Below are positions 47,779 to 52,694 of a stretch of DNA of 52,694 nucleotides, piece by piece. Source of the stretch: Thermoleophilia bacterium (lineage in GTDB: Bacteria; Actinomycetota; Thermoleophilia; Gaiellales; Gaiellaceae); NCBI GenBank assembly GCA_029865325.1, contig JAOUHF010000004.1, forward strand, positions 1 through 52,694, read 5' to 3'. How positions within the stretch are numbered: the first letter of the stretch is position 1; the number at the start of each line of letters is the position of its first letter. Made by a program: the position numbers and the translations under genes. The notes under the pieces were generated by a model, which was not told where the DNA came from, did no database searches, and saw nothing but the letters and a program-made list of their open reading frames with translations.

Positions 47779-49031
47779 CTAGCGAATTTGGCCACTTCGA
47801 GGAGCATCTCGTCAAGGTCCGCGTCGTCGGCCACCGGAATGACGTCGTTCGCGGCGAGCGCAACTTCGGCGCCTCGCGCAACCGCCGCCTCTGCCACGAC
47901 GTCCACCGCGGCGGCCTTCAGCTCGATCAAGAAGAGATCGGCGTCAACGTCGAAGAGCTCGCGGCGAAGACGGTCGCGGTCGGCAAGGTTGCCCGAAACG
48001 TGGACGATATGGGCGCCGTGAACATCCGTCAGATGCTCCGCGAGCGCCGCGTGAGCTCTCGCCGGGGCGGTGCAGAAGTACGCGACCGATCGTCCACTGA
48101 TGTCCACGGTCGGTCGCGGCCGCAAGGTCGTTCCGACGATGGCAACTCCGGGACGTACGACACTCGCAACGGCGTTACGAACGTGCTTCCAGCCCGATTC
48201 AGGCTCAGCCATGGTCACGACGACGAGATCCGCGAGCAGAAGGCGATACGTGTTCAGATACCCGGCTGCGACTGCGGGGTCCTGATGGCCGCCGACGACG
48301 ACGAGCGTACGATCAGCAGCGATCGGCGGTATCGCCGCGCCGCTTCCGTCGAACACGACGACATCCGGCGCCAACTGCACCGCGACGGCCGCGCCTGCCG
48401 AGATGTTCGAGCGCGCAACGCCGCCCGCGAGACCTCCCCCACACCGACGACATCCCACCGTCTCGACGCCCGTGAGTGCTGCAGTCTCAAGGTGATCTGA
48501 CGCCGCGTGCCGGCCGGACCGAGAGAGCTCGATGAGAGCGTCGATGGTGGGCGGGACAGTGACGACCTCGGGCTCGGGCGGACCACCCCTCCCCATCGCC
48601 ACGACGACGACTCGCCGCGTCGATGCCACGAGCCGTACGAGATGACCTGTGACAGCCGTCTTCCCAACTCGCTTGCCGGTCCCGACGACCGCGATCGAGG
48701 GGAGCCCGAACGGCAGCCTCTCGGGCGGGTCGAGCCGGAAGTCAGCCCCCACGTACGGAACACCCAGCGCGAGCACGCGACTCGCGAGCGCCAACCGCTC
48801 GATCGGCCCAAGCACCGGCTCATCCGAGAGATCGACGACGACCTCAGGTGCGTACCTCTCGATCGCCGCCTCGACGTCTGTGACCGTCGGGACGCCGTAG
48901 TCGTCTCCCCCTCGAAGCTTCTCCGTACCCCCGACGAGCACCGCGGCGGCGAACTCGTACGGCAGTTCGGCGAGCGCATCACGGACGACGGGCGCGTAGT
49001 GCTCGCCGTCGACGATGGCCAGAGCTCTCAA
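47775..49031 (-). CDS. cpgS: Cyclic 2,3-diphosphoglycerate synthetase-like protein
   Basis: 418-aa: MRALAIVDGEHYAPVVRDAL ... IAVVGTGKRVGKTAVTGHLVRLV ... VVVVAMGRGGPPEPEVV. Adjacent to 2PGK with ATGA overlap. Confidence 0.8.
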   Translation of the reverse strand: MRALAIVDGEHYAPVVRDALAELPYEFAAAVLVGGTEKLRGGDDYGVPTVTDVEAAIERYAPEVVVDLSDEPVLGPIERLALASRVLALGVPYVGADFRLDPPERLPFGLPSIAVVGTGKRVGKTAVTGHLVRLVASTRRVVVVAMGRGGPPEPEVVTVPPTIDALIELSRSGRHAASDHLETAALTGVETVGCRRCGGGLAGGVARSNISAGAAVAVQLAPDVVVFDGSGAAIPPIAADRTLVVVGGHQDPAVAAGYLNTYRLLLADLVVVTMAEPESGWKHVRNAVASVVRPGVAIVGTTLRPRPTVDISGRSVAYFCTAPARAHAALAEHLTDVHGAHIVHVSGNLADRDRLRRELFDVDADLFLIELKAAAVDVVAEAAVARGAEVALAANDVIPVADDADLDEMLLEVAKFAR

Positions 49032-49834
49032 GTGCGCGACGTGACCTCGTCCTCGATCATGCCGGTGAACTTGGCGTACTCGAGCGTGTCGAGCGAGAAC
49101 GAGACCAGCTGAACCTGACCGTGGAACGGGTGCCGCCTCCAGATGTCCACCTTTCCGTCCACGATCTCGATGACGTTGTAACAGGGCCTCGTGTTACCCC
49201 GAAGCCGGAGCGAGGAGACGGTTCCCGCATTCACGACAAAGAGATCCTCGAGCCGCCACACGTACGGCACGTGCTTGTGGCCCGAAAGGACGAGCCGGAC
49301 CCCGGCTCGTTGAAGGCACTCGATGGCATCGCCTGCGTCGTAGACGACATTCCGCTCCCGCCCAGTACCCGGCACAGGCAAGAGGTGGTGGTGGAGCACG
49401 AAGATCTTCAGATCCGCGGGCTCTGCGCCGAACTGCTCTTCGATCCAGCGATACCGGCCTCGCCCGATCTGGCCGTGATCGAGATCGGGCTCGCTCGAAT
49501 CCACTGCAACGATCGCCACGCCCCGCTTGCGAAGCACCGAGTTCCGCTCCCCGAACATCTCCTCGAAGTGGACATACCCGACGTTGCGCGAATCGTGGTT
49601 ACCGGGAACGACGACGACCGAATCGCAGTCGATGCGGTCCATGTACTCGCGCGCGGTCAGATACTCGTGACGGAAGCCGAACGTCGTCAGGTCTCCCGAG
49701 CAAACGACCATGTCGGGCTGCAGCTCGTTGATCTCACTGATCGCCCGCTCCAGCAGGCTCGCCTCAAAGTACTGCTCTCCGCAGTGCAGGTCGGAGAGCT
49801 GCGCAATTCGGAAAACGTCGCCGGTCGAAGCCAT
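49028..49834 (-). CDS. Calcineurin-like metallophosphoesterase (Icc/CpdA-like)
   Basis: IAQLSDLHCGEQYF, VVCSGDLTTFG, VVVPGNHDSRN, FVLHHHLLPVP, LVLSGHKHVPYVW. Confidence 0.92.
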   Translation of the reverse strand: MASTGDVFRIAQLSDLHCGEQYFEASLLERAISEINELQPDMVVCSGDLTTFGFRHEYLTAREYMDRIDCDSVVVVPGNHDSRNVGYVHFEEMFGERNSVLRKRGVAIVAVDSSEPDLDHGQIGRGRYRWIEEQFGAEPADLKIFVLHHHLLPVPGTGRERNVVYDAGDAIECLQRAGVRLVLSGHKHVPYVWRLEDLFVVNAGTVSSLRLRGNTRPCYNVIEIVDGKVDIWRRHPFHGQVQLVSFSLDTLEYAKFTGMIEDEVTSRT

Positions 49835-49881
49835 GCGGACAGTCTACGACGCGGACGGGGACGTCCGAGGTCACTGCTACT

Positions 49882-50259
49882 GTGGCGCAGGTGCGGGTCG
49901 AAAGTCCCGTTTTCCAGGCATATTGTGGAAAGGACCCTCCGCGATTCGCAAATCGCGTGGAGGTTGAGTGCGCCAAGATCCTCGACTACTACGCAGTGCC
50001 CTGGGACTACGAGCCGCACTCCTTCGTTCTGCAGCGCGACGAGAACGGGCGGGTGGTGAGCGCGTTCACACCAGACTTCTACCTCCCCGAGCAAGACCTC
50101 TTCATCGAAGTGACGGTGATGAAGCAGTCGTTGGTCACGCGGAAGAACAGAAAGCTCCGCGAAGTGCACCGCTTGTATCCACACGTCAAGGTCAAGCTCT
50201 TCTACCGGCGCGACATCGAGCGCCTCGCGCAGCGGTACCGTCTGCGCCTAGCGTCGTAG
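49882..50259 (+). CDS. PD-(D/E)XK nuclease-like small protein
   Basis: ANRVEVECAKILDYYAVPWDYEPHSFVL ... FTPDFYLPEQDLFIEVTVMKQSLVTRKNRKLREVHRLYPHVKVKLFYRRD; E..PD..ExT arrangement. Confidence 0.6.
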   Translation: MAQVRVESPVFQAYCGKDPPRFANRVEVECAKILDYYAVPWDYEPHSFVLQRDENGRVVSAFTPDFYLPEQDLFIEVTVMKQSLVTRKNRKLREVHRLYPHVKVKLFYRRDIERLAQRYRLRLAS

Positions 50260-50262
50260 TCG

Positions 50263-50838
50263 GTGGCGTCAGCGCATCGACCTGAGATCGGCGAGGTCGG
50301 AGTCGTGTACCTCACGCGCGCGCAGATCGCGGCGCGCGTTGTCGAGCTCGGCGTCGAGATCGCACGGGATTACGAGGCGCTCAATCCGATTCTCATCGCG
50401 CCGCTGAAATCGAGCGTCGTGTTTCTCGCGGATCTCACGCGAGAGCTTCGGATTCCGCACACGCTCGATCTCATCGAGCTCGCTCCGTACACCGGTGGGC
50501 AGGATGGCGCCGTGCGCCTTCTGAAGGACGTCGACGCGCCTCTCGAGGATCGCCACGTGCTCATCGTCGAGGACGTCGTCGATACAGGATTGACCCTCCA
50601 CTTCCTGTGCAAGACACTCGGACTCCGAAATCCCGCGAGTCTCGCGGCCGTGACACTTCTCGATAGGCCATACCGCCGACTCGTGGACGACATTCCGCTC
50701 GAGTACGCCGGCTTCACCGTTCCGGACGAACTCTTTGCAGGCTACGGGCTAGGACTCGACGAGCGCTGGCGGGCATTCCCTGACCTCCACATCGTGGTCC
50801 CCGTGGCTCTTCCGCGGGACGTAATAGAAGCCGCGTAG
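50263..50838 (+). CDS. hpt: Hypoxanthine phosphoribosyltransferase-like
   Basis: NPILIAPLKSSVVFLADL ... HVLIVEDVVDTGLTLHFL (PRPP loop) ... AAVTLLDRPYRR ... YAGFTVPDELFAGYGLGLDERWR. Confidence 0.88.
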   Translation: MASAHRPEIGEVGVVYLTRAQIAARVVELGVEIARDYEALNPILIAPLKSSVVFLADLTRELRIPHTLDLIELAPYTGGQDGAVRLLKDVDAPLEDRHVLIVEDVVDTGLTLHFLCKTLGLRNPASLAAVTLLDRPYRRLVDDIPLEYAGFTVPDELFAGYGLGLDERWRAFPDLHIVVPVALPRDVIEAA

Positions 50839-50847
50839 AGCGCCCGA

Positions 50848-52032
50848 TCAGAGATACAGGAGCGGATCGACCGCGACACCGTTGACACGCACCTCGAAGT
50901 GGAGGTGCGGCCCCGAGGAGTTGCCAGTGGAACCGACGAGCGAGACGGTCTCGCCCTGGCTCACCTGCTGACCGACGCCGACCAGAATCGACGACGCGTG
51001 AGCGTATGCAGTCGCGAGCCCGTTGCCGTGGTCCACGACTACGAGGTTCCCGTAGCCACCGAGCCATCCTGAATGAATGACCGTGCCGGCCGCCGCCGCC
51101 CGAATCGGTGTTCCGGACGACGCCGCGATGTCGATCCCTTCGTGCATGCGCCCCCAGCGCAGGCCGAACCCGCTCACGACAACGCCGTCCACCGGCCAGA
51201 TAAACCCTGCCGCCGATGGTGCTCCCGTCCCGCTCGAACCGGCCTCGGCCTGAGAACTGCGAATCGCGGCTGCGAGAGCAGCGCTCTGCGCCGCAAGAGC
51301 ACCGACCTCGGCCAGATACTCCTCGCGTGACTCGCGCGAGCTAGCCACGGCGCTCTGCTTGAGCTGGCGCGCGGCAAAGAGCGTGTCACGGTTCGCCGCC
51401 AGTCGATCGCGCACCGAGCGGGCCTCGTCCGTACGCGCGGAGATCACAGAAACGGTCGCCGCCGTGAGCCGCCGCGTGCTGGCGGTGGCGTGTCGCTCGG
51501 CAGCCGCTCGCTGCTTCGCCGACTCGACTTGGCGCGCGATGCGCTGGTCCTGGGCGCCGATCCGACTGAGGAATTCGACGTTGTCGATCACGTCGTCGAA
51601 GCTCGAGGCCGAGACGAGGAAGGACAGCACGTCGGGCGGCTCGTCGATGTAGATGGCTCGCACGCGCGATTCGAGGATGGTGACGACGCGCTCGTACTCG
51701 GCCTGAAGTCGCTCGAGGCGTCGCGTCTGCTTCTCGAGCAACAAGGTGAGCTGCGCGAGGCGATCCTGCTCCGTTGCGAGCTCCGCTTCAAGGATTCCGA
51801 GGCTGGACTGGGCGCCGTCTACAGCGTCCTGCGCCGCGCCAAGCTCCAAGACGACGGCCGAGAGCTGCGACGTGAGAACCCCCTCCTGTTGCTTCGAGGC
51901 GTCGATCTCGGCCTGAAGCGCGGCGATACGAGCATCGACCGCAGCCTTCTGATCCTCGATGTCGTCCCCTGCGGCAGGCGCGGCGAAGACGAGCGCGAGC
52001 CCGACGACGAGGAGCCACCGTCGTCCCATCAC
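50848..52032 (-). CDS. M23-family metallopeptidase with N-terminal coiled coil (EnvC/NlpD-like)
   Basis: Signal peptide, long coiled coil, LysM-free M23 domain: GFGLRWGRMHEGIDIAASSGTPIRAAAAGTVIHSG ... YAHAS ... VGSTGNSSGPHLHFEVRVNG. Confidence 0.95.
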   Translation of the reverse strand: MMGRRWLLVVGLALVFAAPAAGDDIEDQKAAVDARIAALQAEIDASKQQEGVLTSQLSAVVLELGAAQDAVDGAQSSLGILEAELATEQDRLAQLTLLLEKQTRRLERLQAEYERVVTILESRVRAIYIDEPPDVLSFLVSASSFDDVIDNVEFLSRIGAQDQRIARQVESAKQRAAAERHATASTRRLTAATVSVISARTDEARSVRDRLAANRDTLFAARQLKQSAVASSRESREEYLAEVGALAAQSAALAAAIRSSQAEAGSSGTGAPSAAGFIWPVDGVVVSGFGLRWGRMHEGIDIAASSGTPIRAAAAGTVIHSGWLGGYGNLVVVDHGNGLATAYAHASSILVGVGQQVSQGETVSLVGSTGNSSGPHLHFEVRVNGVAVDPLLYL

Positions 52033-52385
52033 CTTAGGTTCGCCGACTCATCGGACGTCCCTCTCTTTGGGGGCGTCGCTGCATGCTGTCCGCGAGCGTC
52101 GCGATCGAGCTTCTGCAACGCCGTTGCCGCCTCGCGGCGAAGCGGGCCGACCTCCTCCCGATAGTCCTGGTCAGTGATCGTGCCCGTGCGGTGATCGAAC
52201 TCGAGCTCCTTGAGAGCAGAGAGCGCTCTGTCGCGTTCCTCGAGCAGCTCGAGTCGACGCCGTTCGTCCTCGTCGAGCTCGTCGAGCTCGTCGGTCTCGG
52301 GATCGGGCTCGCTGAGGAATGGCAGGGCGACGACGACAACACAAGCGACGGCGAGTGCCGCCGCGAGCAGCAACGCGATCGTCAA
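52029..52385 (-). CDS. CcmI-like c-type cytochrome biogenesis small membrane protein
   Basis: N-terminal TM, acidic linker, LEERDRALSALKELEFDHRTGTITDQDYREEVGPLRREAATALQKLD; next to ccmF. Confidence 0.7.
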   Translation of the reverse strand: MTIALLLAAALAVACVVVVALPFLSEPDPETDELDELDEDERRRLELLEERDRALSALKELEFDHRTGTITDQDYREEVGPLRREAATALQKLDRDARGQHAATPPKRGTSDESANLR

Positions 52386-52694
52386 CGCGCTGCCGCAAGT
52401 CCGGCTTCACTCGACCGCGCGACGAGCCTTCGCTGCTCACGCCGGTCGGGCCAGAGTGTGATGAGAGACCCAAGGAGGAAGACCAGCCCGGCGAGCCAGA
52501 TCAAGTTGACGAGCGGCTTGACGAACACGCGGAAGTACACGCTCCCGTCGGGGTCGATCTGCTCTGCGATGACGAAGAGATCCTCGCCGGTGAGCTTGTC
52601 GCTCCGGATCCCGACTTCGTTCGACACCTGCTGCTCGATGGTGTATGCGTTCTTCCCGGCCTCGAGCGTGCCCAGCTCCTTGTCTCCGCGCTGA
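52382..52694 (-). CDS. Cytochrome c heme lyase CcmF-type, C-terminal fragment (5' end outside window)
   Basis: Open frame to the window edge: QRGDKELGTLEAGKNAYTIEQQVSNEVGIRSDKLTGEDLFVIAEQIDPDGSVYFRVFVKPLVNLIWLAGLVFLLGSLITLWPD. Confidence 0.8.
   Translation of the reverse strand, partial: QRGDKELGTLEAGKNAYTIEQQVSNEVGIRSDKLTGEDLFVIAEQIDPDGSVYFRVFVKPLVNLIWLAGLVFLLGSLITLWPDRREQRRLVARSSEAGLAAAR

Noticed and set aside
52083-52694. 203-aa + strand ORF at the window end
   Set aside because: Antisense to the CcmI-like and CcmF C-terminal genes, which have recognisable motifs.

Overview
This is a high-GC bacterial chromosomal window. Gene content suggests a deep-branching actinobacterium of the Thermoleophilia type, which is an inference only. 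It is mostly dense, operonic housekeeping DNA. From left to right it carries: the 3' end of rlmN, a VOC protein, a glycine-cleavage operon (gcvT-H-PA-PB), a nearly complete division and cell-wall (dcw) cluster on the minus strand (mraZ-rsmH-ftsL-ftsI-murE-murF-mraY-murD-ftsW-murG-murC-murB-ftsQ-ftsZ), a PfkB kinase, an ECF-like sigma factor coupled to an O6-alkylguanine-DNA methyltransferase, an orphan response regulator with a degenerate receiver, UbiB/ABC1, queA-tgt-yajC-secDF, a secreted protein-RR-HK operon, thiolase/3-hydroxyacyl-CoA dehydrogenase, an aldehyde dehydrogenase, two zinc-ribbon proteins, a fused double-WYL (PafBC-like) regulator, a three-gene secreted-protein cluster, queG coupled to a soluble histidine kinase, a predicted cyclic 2,3-diphosphoglycerate operon (phosphoesterase-cpgS-2PGK-DUF59), a PD-(D/E)XK-like protein with a phosphoribosyltransferase, an M23 peptidase, and cytochrome c maturation genes. 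No CRISPR, transposon, rRNA or tRNA was recognised. The observations most worth follow-up are: the bacterial cDPG-type operon; a dispersed hairpin-plus-tail repeat at several intergenic sites, including two in the dcw/gcv region; a single-nucleotide frameshift in ftsI; a four-copy, 10-bp-phased MraZ operator over a candidate promoter; an unannotated 37-aa membrane ORF; a probable internally deleted cyclase/hydrolase remnant; the pseudo-receiver regulator; and the sigma-MGMT pair.
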